Part shown: positions 25,966 to 34,818 of the stretch, piece after piece | Position numbering within the stretch: the stretch's first letter is position 1 | How the letters are laid out: the number at the start of each line of letters is the position of its first letter | NCBI GenBank assembly: GCA_003138975.1 | Contig: PLHQ01000101.1 | Coordinates: 1 to 55,909 of the forward strand | Reading direction: 5' to 3' | Source: Acidobacteriaceae bacterium | Lineage (GTDB): Bacteria; Acidobacteriota; Terriglobia; Terriglobales; Acidobacteriaceae | Length of the DNA stretch: 55,909 nucleotides | Program-made: the position numbers and the translations under genes | The notes under the pieces: generated by a model | The model's database searches: none | What the model was told of the DNA's origin: nothing | The model's input: the letters and a program-made list of their open reading frames with translations, nothing else

Positions 25966-26976
25966 TTAGCCTTTCGTTTTCTCCGTTTTCTGGAACTCCG
26001 GCAGAACATCGCGCTGATAGATGTCGAGCGATTGTTCCTCATCCCCGCACATTAGATAAAGATTGAACTGCGTTACCCCTACGCTGGCCAATTCTCTTAA
26101 TTTCTCGTGATGAGCCTTAACCGGCCCGACGACGCAGAAACGATCGACTACTTCGTCAGAAACGAAATTCGCGTTATCACTTTCAACCACGCAATGGTGA
26201 AGGTAGTCGTAACCGCCGCGGTCTTGCACGTACGAAGTTAGCGCTGGAGGCAAGTCTTCTGGCTTGTACTGCCGAATGAGATCCATAACGTGGTTGGAAA
26301 CCAGCGCGGGGAACCAGCGTACACGTTCGCGCGCCACGGCCAAATCACCAGAAACCCAAACCGGAGCCGCTGCCATCACTTCGATCTGGCTCGGATCACG
26401 GCCCGCGGCGCGTGCACCTTCTTTCACGAAGCCAAGGCACCAGGAAATCAAATCAGGATCGGCAAACTGCAAAATGATCCCGTCCGCAACCCGTCCAGCC
26501 ATGTGCAACACTTTGGGCCCATAGCCAGCGATCCAAACTCGCGGAGGAATCTTCGCCCAAGTGAGTCGCGTAAGTTGGCCTTCGTATTCAATTTCCCGAC
26601 CACCGGTGAGAACACGGAAAATCTTTACCGCAGTTTCCAACTGCGACCAACTCACCGGCTTCTTGCCGAGCACGCGTCTCGAGCTGTCTCCACGTCCAAT
26701 GCCCAGTTCCATCCTGCCGCCGGAAATCAGATTTAGTGTTGCGAACAGGCTCGACGTTACCGTGAGATCGCGAACTGCTGGATTGGTAACGAGCGTGCCC
26801 AGCCGCATCCGCTGCGTGTTCGCAGCCATTAGAGTGAGCAACGGGTACGGGTCCATCCACAAAACGTGGGAGTCGAAGAGCCACCCGTATTGGAAACCCG
26901 CAGCTTCGGCCTGCCGTGTCAGGCCGAGAATGCGCTCGACCGAAATGTCTGGCTTTAGCGTAATACCAAACTGCAT
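25966..26976 (-). CDS. LLM-class flavin/F420-dependent oxidoreductase
   Basis: Luciferase-like TIM-barrel oxidoreductase using F420 or FMN. The 336 residues begin MQFGITLKPDISVERILGLT and contain RMRLGTLVTNPAVRD, GRMELGIGRGDSS (cofactor phosphate region), PRVWIAGYGPKVLHMAGRVA and VGVTQFNLYLMCG, fitting the F420-dependent branch with few nearby relatives I can name with certainty. AGAGG precedes its ATG. It is inserted in opposite orientation between the NCS1 transporter (convergent, 2 bases) and dihydropyrimidinase (divergent, 98 bases), which ties it to pyrimidine metabolism. RutA, which opens the uracil ring, is also an LLM protein but differs in size and motifs. Substrate unknown. Confidence 0.8.
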   Translation of the reverse strand: MQFGITLKPDISVERILGLTRQAEAAGFQYGWLFDSHVLWMDPYPLLTLMAANTQRMRLGTLVTNPAVRDLTVTSSLFATLNLISGGRMELGIGRGDSSRRVLGKKPVSWSQLETAVKIFRVLTGGREIEYEGQLTRLTWAKIPPRVWIAGYGPKVLHMAGRVADGIILQFADPDLISWCLGFVKEGARAAGRDPSQIEVMAAAPVWVSGDLAVARERVRWFPALVSNHVMDLIRQYKPEDLPPALTSYVQDRGGYDYLHHCVVESDNANFVSDEVVDRFCVVGPVKAHHEKLRELASVGVTQFNLYLMCGDEEQSLDIYQRDVLPEFQKTEKTKG

Positions 26977-27074
26977 GGCCGGCCTCTTCTCATCACTTCC
27001 GGGAATTATGTGGAAGTGAAAGGCGGCAGTTTAGCATAGAATTCTTTTTACCTCAGCCGTGGTTTGAGGATTCG

Positions 27075-28472
27075 ATGGGCTTTGACGCGATCATCGGCAG
27101 CGGATCGGTGGTGACTGCAACGGACACCTACGTCGCGGATGTCGCAATCGCGGATGGCAAGATCGTAGCGATCGGCAGAAACCTTCCCCGAGAGAATGCC
27201 ACGAGGGTGCTGGACGCGTCAGGCAAATATGTTTTCCCCGGCGGCATCGATGTCCACACGCATCTGGATATGCCTTTCGGAGGTACCACCAGCGCCGACG
27301 ATTTTGAAACTGGAACACGAGCCGCAGCATTCGGTGGAACCACCACGCTAATCGACTTCGCCATCCAATACAAAGGCCAGCCGTTAAGCAGAGCCTTCGA
27401 CACATGGATGGACAAAGCCTCAAAGAAGGCCGTGTGCGACTATGCCTTTCACTGCATCGTTACCGATATCAGCAATGGTCAATTGCAGGAGATGAATGCC
27501 CTGGTGAGCGAAGGAGTGACCAGCTTCAAACTCTTCATGGCCTATCCCGGTGTCTTCATGCTCGACGACGCCAGCATTTTCCGGGCGCTGCAGACAACAG
27601 CAAAGAACGGCGGCCTCATTTGCATGCACGCCGAAAACGGAAGTGCGATCGACGTCATCGTGCAGCAGGCGCTGGCAGAAGGGAAGACGGCTCCAAAGTA
27701 TCACGCTCTCACCCGGCCCACCACGGCGGAGGCTGAGGCCGTATCGCGCGCCATTGCGTTATCGGAGATGGCGGGGGCTCCGATCTACATCGTGCATTTA
27801 AGCTGCAATGAAGCTCTCGACAAAGTGCGGGAGGCTCGCGACCGCGGCCTTCCGGTCTATGCTGAAACCTGCCCGCAGTATTTGTATCTTTCGATCGAAA
27901 ACTTTGACGTGCCCGATTTTGAAGGCGCGAAATATGTATTTACGCCGCCGCTTCGCGAAAAATGGCATCAGGAAAAACTTTGGAACGGCCTCAAGCGGGA
28001 TCATCTACAGGTGGTCTCTACCGATCACTGTCCATTCTGTTTCAAGGAGCAGAAAGAACTCGGACGCGGCGATTTCACCAAGATTCCGAACGGCGGCCCA
28101 GGTGTTGAACATCGCATGAGTTTGATCTATTCCGGGGGCGTGGCTCAGGGACGTTTTAGTGTGAATCGGTTCGTCGAGCTCGTTTCCACGACTCCGGCAA
28201 AGCTTTTTGGTTTGTATCCGCGCAAGGGAACGATCGCAGTCGGCAGTGACGCTGATCTTGTGGTCTTCGATCCCAACCGCAAACACACGATCAGCGCCAA
28301 GACTCACCATATGCGCGTGGATTACTCGATGTTCGAAGGCATTCAAGTGACAGGTATGCCGGACGTCGTTCTCTCTCGCGGGTGTGTCGTGGTCGACGGA
28401 GAGAAGTTTCTAGGCCATGCTGGGCAGGGGGAATTTCTAAGGCGGTCCACCTATTCGCAAGTGAACGGCTAG
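27075..28472 (+). CDS. hydA: dihydropyrimidinase (D-hydantoinase)
   Basis: Second step of reductive pyrimidine degradation: opens dihydrouracil or dihydrothymine to the N-carbamoyl amino acid. The 465-residue amidohydrolase has the complete binuclear zinc set: H61 and H63 (DVHTHLDMPFGG), carboxylated K152 (SFKLFMAY), H185 (HAENGS), H241 (IVHLSCNEA) and D317 (STDHCPF). NGGPGVEHRMSLIYSGG is the substrate loop typical of dihydropyrimidinase rather than dihydroorotase or allantoinase. GAGG stands 5 bases before the ATG. It converges on a nucleoside hydrolase gene. With 23564-24457 it gives two of the three enzymes of the pathway. Confidence 0.93.
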   Translation: MGFDAIIGSGSVVTATDTYVADVAIADGKIVAIGRNLPRENATRVLDASGKYVFPGGIDVHTHLDMPFGGTTSADDFETGTRAAAFGGTTTLIDFAIQYKGQPLSRAFDTWMDKASKKAVCDYAFHCIVTDISNGQLQEMNALVSEGVTSFKLFMAYPGVFMLDDASIFRALQTTAKNGGLICMHAENGSAIDVIVQQALAEGKTAPKYHALTRPTTAEAEAVSRAIALSEMAGAPIYIVHLSCNEALDKVREARDRGLPVYAETCPQYLYLSIENFDVPDFEGAKYVFTPPLREKWHQEKLWNGLKRDHLQVVSTDHCPFCFKEQKELGRGDFTKIPNGGPGVEHRMSLIYSGGVAQGRFSVNRFVELVSTTPAKLFGLYPRKGTIAVGSDADLVVFDPNRKHTISAKTHHMRVDYSMFEGIQVTGMPDVVLSRGCVVVDGEKFLGHAGQGEFLRRSTYSQVNG

Positions 28473-28502
28473 TTCAAGGGATCTCGCCCTGCGTGCACGA
28501 TT

Positions 28503-29468
28503 CTAGCGCAGAGCCAAAAAAAGAGCTTCCTTCCAACGTTTCGTGTCAATTCTCCAACACACTTTGGTTTTGCGTTCCGTGTGCAAAGCCGGCGCCCAAA
28601 CCGTTCGGTTACGATCATCTGCTGCCACATCGAGACGATCAACAACAGTCATCCCTCGGGTCAATTCGCTTTGTGTCTCCACATCCACGTGGTGCTCACT
28701 CCACTCCGTTCCTACACTCGGATCGAGAGCAATGCACATCGCAACCGGATCAGGCAGACAAATTCCATCTTCTCCGGTCTGCACTTTGTACGCGTGGCGG
28801 GCGTGACTATTGCATTCGATGGCAAACCGGCCAAGCTTGCTGCCGAATCCTTGAATCAGTTCGATATCGGTCTGATTTATAACAGCTTCTGCGCGAGAGA
28901 GTTGCCAGCCAATCAGCTCAACGGGAAATCCGCTCAGCATGACGATGCGCGCAGCCTCTGGGTCCACCCAGATGTTGTATTCGGCTGCTGGCGTCACATT
29001 TCCTTCACAGCACGGAGCTCCTCCCATGACCACGCAGCGGCCGACTTTTGCGGCAATTGCCGGCTTCTTGGCCAGCGCGAGAGCCACATTAGTAAGCGGC
29101 CCCAGGGTGACAAGGACGAGTCCGGGGTTCGCTTCGACCGTTTCGATGATTGCGTCAACAGCGTGAAACTCTTCGGGCGAACGACGAGGCACCGGGTAAT
29201 TGTGATCTCCAAGTCCGTCACGACCATGAAACCACGTGGCATTTGTATACGTGCGCAGCAGCGGCTTCTCCGCGCCAACATAGACCGGAACATTTTCCCC
29301 GCAAAGTCCAACGGTATAGAGCGCGTTGCGAGTGGCCTGCTGCACGTCAACATTCCCGGCCACCGTCGTGATCGCAGCCACGCAGACGTGGGAGGCTCGT
29401 AGCGCCATGATGAGAGCGACGGCATCATCGGACGCTGTATCGGTATCGATCAGAAATGTGCGCGGCAC
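28503..29468 (-). CDS. cytoplasmic nucleoside hydrolase (IUNH family)
   Basis: Hydrolyses ribonucleosides to base and ribose. The canonical calcium motif is present as DTDTASDDAVAL, with TTVAGNVDVQQATRNAL, TLGPLTNVALAL, CVVMGGAPCCEGN, EYNIWVDPEAARIVM and the C-terminal DPVAMCIALDP supplying the last metal ligand. No signal peptide is seen. The ORF is open far upstream, but similarity starts just before the DTDT motif, so a GTG at 29468 (321 aa) is used; another GTG at 29492 is possible and neither has a strong ribosome site. It is divergent from the permease gene (~120 bases) and likely shares its regulation. Confidence 0.88.
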   Translation of the reverse strand: MPRTFLIDTDTASDDAVALIMALRASHVCVAAITTVAGNVDVQQATRNALYTVGLCGENVPVYVGAEKPLLRTYTNATWFHGRDGLGDHNYPVPRRSPEEFHAVDAIIETVEANPGLVLVTLGPLTNVALALAKKPAIAAKVGRCVVMGGAPCCEGNVTPAAEYNIWVDPEAARIVMLSGFPVELIGWQLSRAEAVINQTDIELIQGFGSKLGRFAIECNSHARHAYKVQTGEDGICLPDPVAMCIALDPSVGTEWSEHHVDVETQSELTRGMTVVDRLDVAADDRNRTVWAPALHTERKTKVCWRIDTKRWKEALFLALR

Positions 29469-29587
29469 GCGCGTAGGATAGCAGACCCTCACACCCGGCT
29501 GAGGTCTGCGTGCATACTTGTCGGGTGGTCGAAAGAAGAGTACAGTTACACACTTTCCAGCCCCTACAACGTCTGAAGGAGAACCGA

Positions 29588-30565
29588 TTGTTCGCACCAT
29601 CAAGTCTGAGCATTGCGCTGTTGATGATGATTACGAGCGCTGTTTGCTGGGGGTCGTGGGCAAATACTTATAAAGGCGTAAAGGGCTACCGTTTCGAGCT
29701 TTTCTACTGGGACTATGCGATTGGCATCTTCCTGATCTCACTTGCACTTGCTTTCACGATGGGAAGCACGGGTCACGATTCCTCCAGCTTCCTGAACAAT
29801 GTCCGCGCGGCGGACCCTTCGAACATCGTCAATGCGCTCATCGGAGGGGCGCTGTTCAACCTCGCCAATCTCTTGCTGGTGGCTGCCATCGACATGGCCG
29901 GGCTTGCCGTGGCCTTTCCCATTTCAATCGGCATCGCTCTGGTGGTTGGAGTTGTTCTGAGTTACGCGCTGCAGCCTAGGGGAAACCCCGCTTTCCTGGC
30001 GGTTGGCGTCGCGTGCGCCTTCCTCGCGGTCCTCTTGGATGGCAAGGCTTATGGGAGTCTCGCGGCCGCCGGGCGTTCCATCTCAAGAAAGAGTTTGATC
30101 ACATGTGTCGTGTCGGGCATTCTAATGGGTCTCTGGGCCCCGTTTATGACGCATGCGATGACGCGCGGCAACACGTTAGGGCCTTACAGCGCTGCTGTAT
30201 TCCTCACGCTCGGAGCATTGCTCTCTTGCTTTATCTGGAACATTTATTTTATGAAACATCCGCTGGTAGGAGAGCCCGTAAGTTTTAACGGCTTTTTCAG
30301 CGGGCCTGTCTCGGGCCATCTGCTGGGGTTCTTTGGCGGATGCATCTGGGGCGTGGGCACGGTTTTCAATCTGGTAGCCGCGAGCTTTACCGGCGTTGCG
30401 ATTTCCTACGCGATCGGCCAAAGCGCTCCGATGGTTGCAGCGCTCTGGGGAATTCTAGCGTGGAGAGAATTTGAGAACTCCGGACCTCGAGCGAAAGCTT
30501 ACCTTGCCCTGATGTTCGTCTTTTACGGTCTGGCAATCTTCCTGGTCGCTCGAGCGAACGGCTAG
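29588..30565 (+). CDS. GRP/ureide-permease-like DMT-superfamily transporter
   Basis: Inner-membrane permease with about 10 predicted helices (325 aa). The start is put at TTG 29588 because AAGGAG lies at proper spacing and the product then begins with the first membrane segment (LSIALLMMITSAVCWGSWAN). CWGSWANTYKGVKGYRFELFY followed by WDYAIGIFL is typical of the glucose/ribose porter and related ureide permease group of the drug/metabolite superfamily; GAISYAIGQ-like AISYAIGQSAPMVAALWG is the conserved last pair. Flanked by two nucleoside hydrolase genes (divergent on the left, convergent with a 7-base gap on the right), it probably imports ribose, a nucleoside or a ureide. Substrate is inference. 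Confidence 0.82.
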   Translation: MFAPSSLSIALLMMITSAVCWGSWANTYKGVKGYRFELFYWDYAIGIFLISLALAFTMGSTGHDSSSFLNNVRAADPSNIVNALIGGALFNLANLLLVAAIDMAGLAVAFPISIGIALVVGVVLSYALQPRGNPAFLAVGVACAFLAVLLDGKAYGSLAAAGRSISRKSLITCVVSGILMGLWAPFMTHAMTRGNTLGPYSAAVFLTLGALLSCFIWNIYFMKHPLVGEPVSFNGFFSGPVSGHLLGFFGGCIWGVGTVFNLVAASFTGVAISYAIGQSAPMVAALWGILAWREFENSGPRAKAYLALMFVFYGLAIFLVARANG

Positions 30566-30572
30566 GCTCCGC

Positions 30573-31625
30573 CTATTTTCCTCTAACACGGCTCACAAAC
30601 ATCTGCAAAAATCGGTCGGCATCGGAAGCCATGCATACTCGTGCATTCGGTTTTAGTTCGATGACGCCCTCGATCTCGTAGTGGTCTCCATGCAGCACGT
30701 TGTTCTCGTTCGAGCCCATACGGTTCGCCACGGTTTCTCCGCGAGTAAACTCGCCTTTGGTTTCCACGTCGACATGCATATCTTTGAGCGTGCCCAGAGT
30801 CGGATCCAAAGCAATTCCCACCGCCAGCGGGTCATACATCGCGGCACCGGTGTATCCGCTCTTTTCGCTGCGGTTCAAATAGAAGTCGGCAATCTTAGCG
30901 ATAAAGTCGCTCTGTGGCCCGTGGGAGGTCTGAAGCTCTGCAAGATATTTTCGCGTAATCAAAGTTCGCTCACCCACGTCGGAGCCGACCATCGTCACCA
31001 TCCAGCCGGCGTTGAAGACAATTTGCGCAGCCTCAGGGTCGTTATAGACGTTCGCTTCCGCTGCTCCGTTGACGTTCCCGCCCGTGATCGAGCCGCCCAT
31101 GATAACGATATCTTTTACAAGGAAAGCAATCGAAGGATCCTTCGAAACCGCAAGCGCAATATTGGTTAGCGGCCCGACCGGAATCAGCATAATCTCATGC
31201 GGATACTTGTGGACCATTTCAATGATGAGATCCGGGCCAAACCGGGGATCCGCTTTGCACTTCGACGGCGGCAGTTCAACATTGGCGAGGCCATTTTGTC
31301 CATGCCAGAACTGCGCTGTGATCAGCTTCTGATTCAGCGGATGTTGTGCTCCTCCCGCGACGGTAATATCGCAGCGTCCCGCCAGCGAAACGATTTTCAG
31401 CGCATTCTCCAATCCTTGCCGCGCGTCCACGTTGCCCGGCACAACGGTCAGTGCTTCGACCTTAAGCTCCGGAGAATTCAAGGCCAAAATAATGGCCATG
31501 GCATCATCGGTACCCGGATCGGTGTCGATAATCACTCGCTTGGGCGAGACTTGTGTAAACGCATTGGTCGCAAGAATAAGAAAGACGAGCGAAATCAGGA
31601 TTGATGTAATCCGAACTTGCTTCAC
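30573..31625 (-). CDS. exported nucleoside hydrolase (IUNH family)
   Basis: Canonical nucleoside hydrolase: DTDPGTDDAMAII, VPGNVDARQGLENAL, PVGPLTNIALAV, IVIMGGSITGGNVNG, EANVYNDPEAAQIVF and YDPLAVGIALDP give all the calcium and ribose contacts. The start is GTG 31625 because the upstream nupC gene ends at 31658 and AAAGGA lies 9 bases before this GTG. The 350-residue product then opens with a hydrophobic export signal (ITSILISLVFLILATNAFTQ), so it is likely periplasmic, unlike the protein from 28503. It is the last gene of cdd-pdp-nupC-iunH, 32 bases after nupC. Confidence 0.9.
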   Translation of the reverse strand: MKQVRITSILISLVFLILATNAFTQVSPKRVIIDTDPGTDDAMAIILALNSPELKVEALTVVPGNVDARQGLENALKIVSLAGRCDITVAGGAQHPLNQKLITAQFWHGQNGLANVELPPSKCKADPRFGPDLIIEMVHKYPHEIMLIPVGPLTNIALAVSKDPSIAFLVKDIVIMGGSITGGNVNGAAEANVYNDPEAAQIVFNAGWMVTMVGSDVGERTLITRKYLAELQTSHGPQSDFIAKIADFYLNRSEKSGYTGAAMYDPLAVGIALDPTLGTLKDMHVDVETKGEFTRGETVANRMGSNENNVLHGDHYEIEGVIELKPNARVCMASDADRFLQMFVSRVRGK

Positions 31626-31657
31626 AGGAAGAAGTCCTTTCTGAATGCCAACGAGGT

Positions 31658-32887
31658 TTATAGCAGCATGCCCGCGATCGATGCCGACATCAGATTCGCC
31701 ATCGTTCCCGCCAGCATCGCGCGGATTCCGAGTCGAGCCAGTTCGCTCTTCTTGTTCGGCGCAAGCGCTCCAATGCCGCCGATCTGGATTCCGATGGAGC
31801 TGAGATTGGCGAAGCCGCACAGCGCGAACGTGGCAATGGTGAATGAGCGCGGATCGAGCGCCGCTTTCATCGGTCCAAGCATGGAAAACGCCACCAGTTC
31901 ATTCAGCACCATGCGTGTGCCGAGCAAAGTTCCAATCACCCCGCAGTCGTGCCAGGGAACGCCAATCACCCAGGCAACCGGAGCGAAGACAGCTCCGAAA
32001 ATCTTTTCCAGACTTTCCGGAAACCAGGCCAACCAATGGTGAACTCCACCAAGAATGCCGTCCGCAAGCGCGATCAGAGCCAGGAACGCAATCAGCATGG
32101 CAGCGATGTTCAAAGCCATATGCAGGCCGTCGGTCGTTCCCCGGGCGACCGCGCCGAGTAGATTCTCTTCCTTCTCGGTTTGCTCTTCGCCTTCGGGCAT
32201 GACAACTCGCCCGGCGGTTCTCGGCTGCTCGGTTTCAGGCACCAGCATCTTCGCCATTAGCAGAGTGCCGGGCGCGGTCATAATGACCGCGCTCAGGAGG
32301 TGTTTGGGTTCTATGCCAAATGCGATATAAGCCGCCATGATCCCGCCGGAGACATGAGCCATGCCGCTGGTCATCACGGTCATGAGTTCCGAGCGTGTCA
32401 GATCGGGCAGAAACGGCCGGATGGTTACCGGCGCTTCCGTTTGTCCCATGAAAATACTGGCCGCGATGTTGAGCGACTCCGCACCGCTGGCGCCCATCAC
32501 CCGCGTCATGACCCAGGCGGCAATCTTAATGACGAACTGCATGACGCCGAAGTGATAGAGCACAGCGAAAAACGCGCAGATGAAAATGATGGTCGGCAGT
32601 ACCTGAAAGGCAAAATAGAAGCCGAGATGGGAACCTTGCTTCCCGAGATCGCCGAAAACAAACTGCGAGCCGACATAAGAGTAGCTAAGCAAACGGCTGA
32701 CGGCGTCGCCGGCTTTCTGAAAAACCCGCCGTCCGGCGTCGATTCTCAACACACATACGGCAAAGGCGAACTGCAAACCTAGGCCCCACGCCACAGTCTT
32801 CAGGCGAATGGCACGCCGATTGGTTGAAAAGGCATAGGCCAATCCGAGCATGGTCAAGAGGCCGAGGATTCCAGTAAAGCGTCCCAT
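31658..32887 (-). CDS. nupC: NupC-type concentrative nucleoside transporter
   Basis: CNT-family cation-coupled nucleoside importer in the inner membrane. The 409 residues carry multiple helices and the family motifs GASGAESLNIAASIFMGQTE, AHVSGGIMAAYIAFG, GTRMVLNELVAF and FALCGFANLSSIGIQIGG. The ATG follows the TGA of the phosphorylase gene directly (TGAATG), indicating coupling. A ~25-residue charged insert in the middle (TEQPRTAGRVVMPEGEEQ) is normal for the longer CNT proteins. Placement after pyrimidine nucleoside phosphorylase and cytidine deaminase points to pyrimidine nucleosides. Confidence 0.93.
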   Translation of the reverse strand: MGRFTGILGLLTMLGLAYAFSTNRRAIRLKTVAWGLGLQFAFAVCVLRIDAGRRVFQKAGDAVSRLLSYSYVGSQFVFGDLGKQGSHLGFYFAFQVLPTIIFICAFFAVLYHFGVMQFVIKIAAWVMTRVMGASGAESLNIAASIFMGQTEAPVTIRPFLPDLTRSELMTVMTSGMAHVSGGIMAAYIAFGIEPKHLLSAVIMTAPGTLLMAKMLVPETEQPRTAGRVVMPEGEEQTEKEENLLGAVARGTTDGLHMALNIAAMLIAFLALIALADGILGGVHHWLAWFPESLEKIFGAVFAPVAWVIGVPWHDCGVIGTLLGTRMVLNELVAFSMLGPMKAALDPRSFTIATFALCGFANLSSIGIQIGGIGALAPNKKSELARLGIRAMLAGTMANLMSASIAGMLL

Positions 32888-34243
32888 TCAGTTTTTCTCT
32901 CCGCTTTTTCCGATTACACGATGGATCAACGGTCTCTTCTCGCGCACGGGCAAATCAGCAATTTGATAGCTTGCTTCCAGTAGCTGCTGGGCGCGAGCCG
33001 CGCGCGTTTCTGCATTGTAGTGAATTGTCGCCAATGTCTCGCCCACGGAAACGGCATCCCCAACTTTCTTGTGAAGCACGATTCCCACCGCCGGATCGAC
33101 GGAATCCTCCTTGCGTTCGCGGCCGCCTCCGAGAATCACACATGCGGTTCCAACCTGCTCGCACTGCAAAGATGCCAAATATCCGTTCTTCGGGCTGGAA
33201 ACTATCGTTGTGTGACGAGCCTGCGGGAGCTTCTTTGCATCGTCAACTACTCGCGGATCGCCGCCCTGCAGTTCCACCATCTGACGAAACCGATCGAGCC
33301 CTTTGCCGGAAGCGATCAGTTTCTCGCTCTGTGTCTTTCCGTCCTCCACCTCGTCAGCCACTCCGCCTAGATGCAGCATCCATCCCGCAAGCTCGATGCA
33401 GAGTTGACGCAAATCTTCCGGTCCTTCCCCGCGCAGAACTTCCACCACTTCGACAACCTCAAGCGCATTGCCAATCATGCGGCCTAGTGGCTGATCCATG
33501 TCCGTGATGAGAGCAACCACCTTTTTGCCCATCCGCTCGCCGGTTTCCACCATCAGTTCCGCTAGGAAGGCGGCGTCTTTTTCACCTTTCATGAACGCCC
33601 CGGAGCCGGTCTTTACGTCGAGGACGAGCGCATCGATGCCCTCCGCAAGTTTCTTACTCATGATGGACGCGCAAATGAGATAAGGGCTTTCCACCGTGCC
33701 GGTCACGTCGCGCAATGCATAGAGCTTGCGATCGGCTGGAGCGATTTCAGCCGTTTGCCCAATCATGGCGCAACCACACGCCTCGAGTACGCGGCGAAAT
33801 TGAGCGACAGGAAGATTGACGTTGAAGCCCGGGATCGCCTCAAGCTTGTCCAACGTTCCTCCGGTATGTCCGAGACCGCGGCCGCTGATCATAGGAACTG
33901 CTACACCCGCAGCGGCTGCAAGAGGTGCTAGCACAAGCGAAGTCTTGTCGCCCACGCCGCCCGTTGAGTGCTTGTCAACTTTTCTTGCCGCTAGTGACGA
34001 CAGATTAAGGACTTCCCCCGAGTGCAGCATGGCATCGGTCAGCGAAGCTGTTTCGGCGCGCGTCATGCCGCGCAAAACAACTGCCATCAGCCAGGCCGAA
34101 ACCTGATAGTCGGGAATGTCACCGCGGGTGTACGAGTTTACGAGGTAGTCAATTTCATCCCGAGACAACTCGCCGCCGTCCCGCTTCTTACGGATCACAT
34201 CAATGGCGCGAAAAGTCTGCGCTGAAGCAGAGGTTGGATTCAC
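32888..34243 (-). CDS. deoA: pyrimidine-nucleoside (thymidine) phosphorylase
   Basis: Phosphorolysis of uridine or thymidine to base and (deoxy)ribose 1-phosphate. The start is GTG 34243 because its GTGA overlaps the cdd stop codon, the standard coupled junction; longer starts would run into cdd. The 451 residues match the family: IRKKRDGGELSRDEIDYLV, the phosphate-binding KHSTGGVGDKTSLVLAPLAA, SGRGLGHTGGTLDKLEAIPG, KTGSGAFMKGEKDA and a C-terminal alpha/beta lobe. Whether it is strict thymidine phosphorylase or a broad pyrimidine enzyme (pdp) is not decided by sequence. Middle of cdd-deoA-nupC-iunH. Confidence 0.93.
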   Translation of the reverse strand: MNPTSASAQTFRAIDVIRKKRDGGELSRDEIDYLVNSYTRGDIPDYQVSAWLMAVVLRGMTRAETASLTDAMLHSGEVLNLSSLAARKVDKHSTGGVGDKTSLVLAPLAAAAGVAVPMISGRGLGHTGGTLDKLEAIPGFNVNLPVAQFRRVLEACGCAMIGQTAEIAPADRKLYALRDVTGTVESPYLICASIMSKKLAEGIDALVLDVKTGSGAFMKGEKDAAFLAELMVETGERMGKKVVALITDMDQPLGRMIGNALEVVEVVEVLRGEGPEDLRQLCIELAGWMLHLGGVADEVEDGKTQSEKLIASGKGLDRFRQMVELQGGDPRVVDDAKKLPQARHTTIVSSPKNGYLASLQCEQVGTACVILGGGRERKEDSVDPAVGIVLHKKVGDAVSVGETLATIHYNAETRAARAQQLLEASYQIADLPVREKRPLIHRVIGKSGEKN

Positions 34244-34692
34244 TGCAGGCGGAATCCTTCCGGAAGAAGTTCGGTAATATGAGCCTGCTTCGGCCCCTTG
34301 GTGCCTTGGAAGAAGATGGTTGCGTCGGGACCGAATTCGTAGATGACCTGGCGGCACGCGCCGCACGGCGAACAGGGCACGCCGTGGTCGTTAACTACAG
34401 AGACTGCGCGGATCTCGATCTTAGGACCGAGTTGCGCGACGGCCGAAAAAATCGCCGTGCGCTCGGCGCAGTTAGTCATTCCGTAGGAGGCGTTCTCCAC
34501 ATTACAACCGGAAAAGACTCTGCCGTTCGAGAGCAGGATGGCGGCCCCCACCCGGAATTTCGAATAGGGTGCGTGTGCGTTCTTCATGACTCGCTTGGCG
34601 GACCGCAGCAGTCTTGCCGGCACCTTGGCAGGCATCGTTTTCTTGCGCATAACGGAGAACATCTCGCGGCGAACGGAGAAATCGAGGGCCAT
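34240..34692 (-). CDS. cdd: cytidine deaminase
   Basis: Converts cytidine and deoxycytidine to uridine and deoxyuridine, supplying the phosphorylase encoded next. The 150-residue homotetrameric-type enzyme has the zinc set: CNVENASYGMTNCAERTAIF with the zinc Cys and catalytic Glu, and PCGACRQVIYEF with the two remaining Cys. YSKFRVGAAI is the substrate loop. The ~20-residue N-terminal extension is slightly longer than usual, and an internal ATG at 34635 could also serve. First gene of a four-gene unit; a 126-base gap separates it from the TrpF-like gene. Confidence 0.94.
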   Translation of the reverse strand: MALDFSVRREMFSVMRKKTMPAKVPARLLRSAKRVMKNAHAPYSKFRVGAAILLSNGRVFSGCNVENASYGMTNCAERTAIFSAVAQLGPKIEIRAVSVVNDHGVPCSPCGACRQVIYEFGPDATIFFQGTKGPKQAHITELLPEGFRLQ

Positions 34693-34818
34693 TGTAAACC
34701 CTGACGAAGCAGTACAGTTCTTTTTATTGATTTCGATTTAAACAGTGCGGACAATCCAGAAGATAACGGCGTGTGTTTTGGCGGAGGAAGCTGAGCGCAC
34801 GAGGGGAGTTGGCTGTGC

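Noticed and set aside
28581-29402. 273-codon ORF on the plus strand
   Set aside because: Antisense to a nucleoside hydrolase carrying the canonical calcium motif; similar shadow frames occur opposite the other hydrolases.
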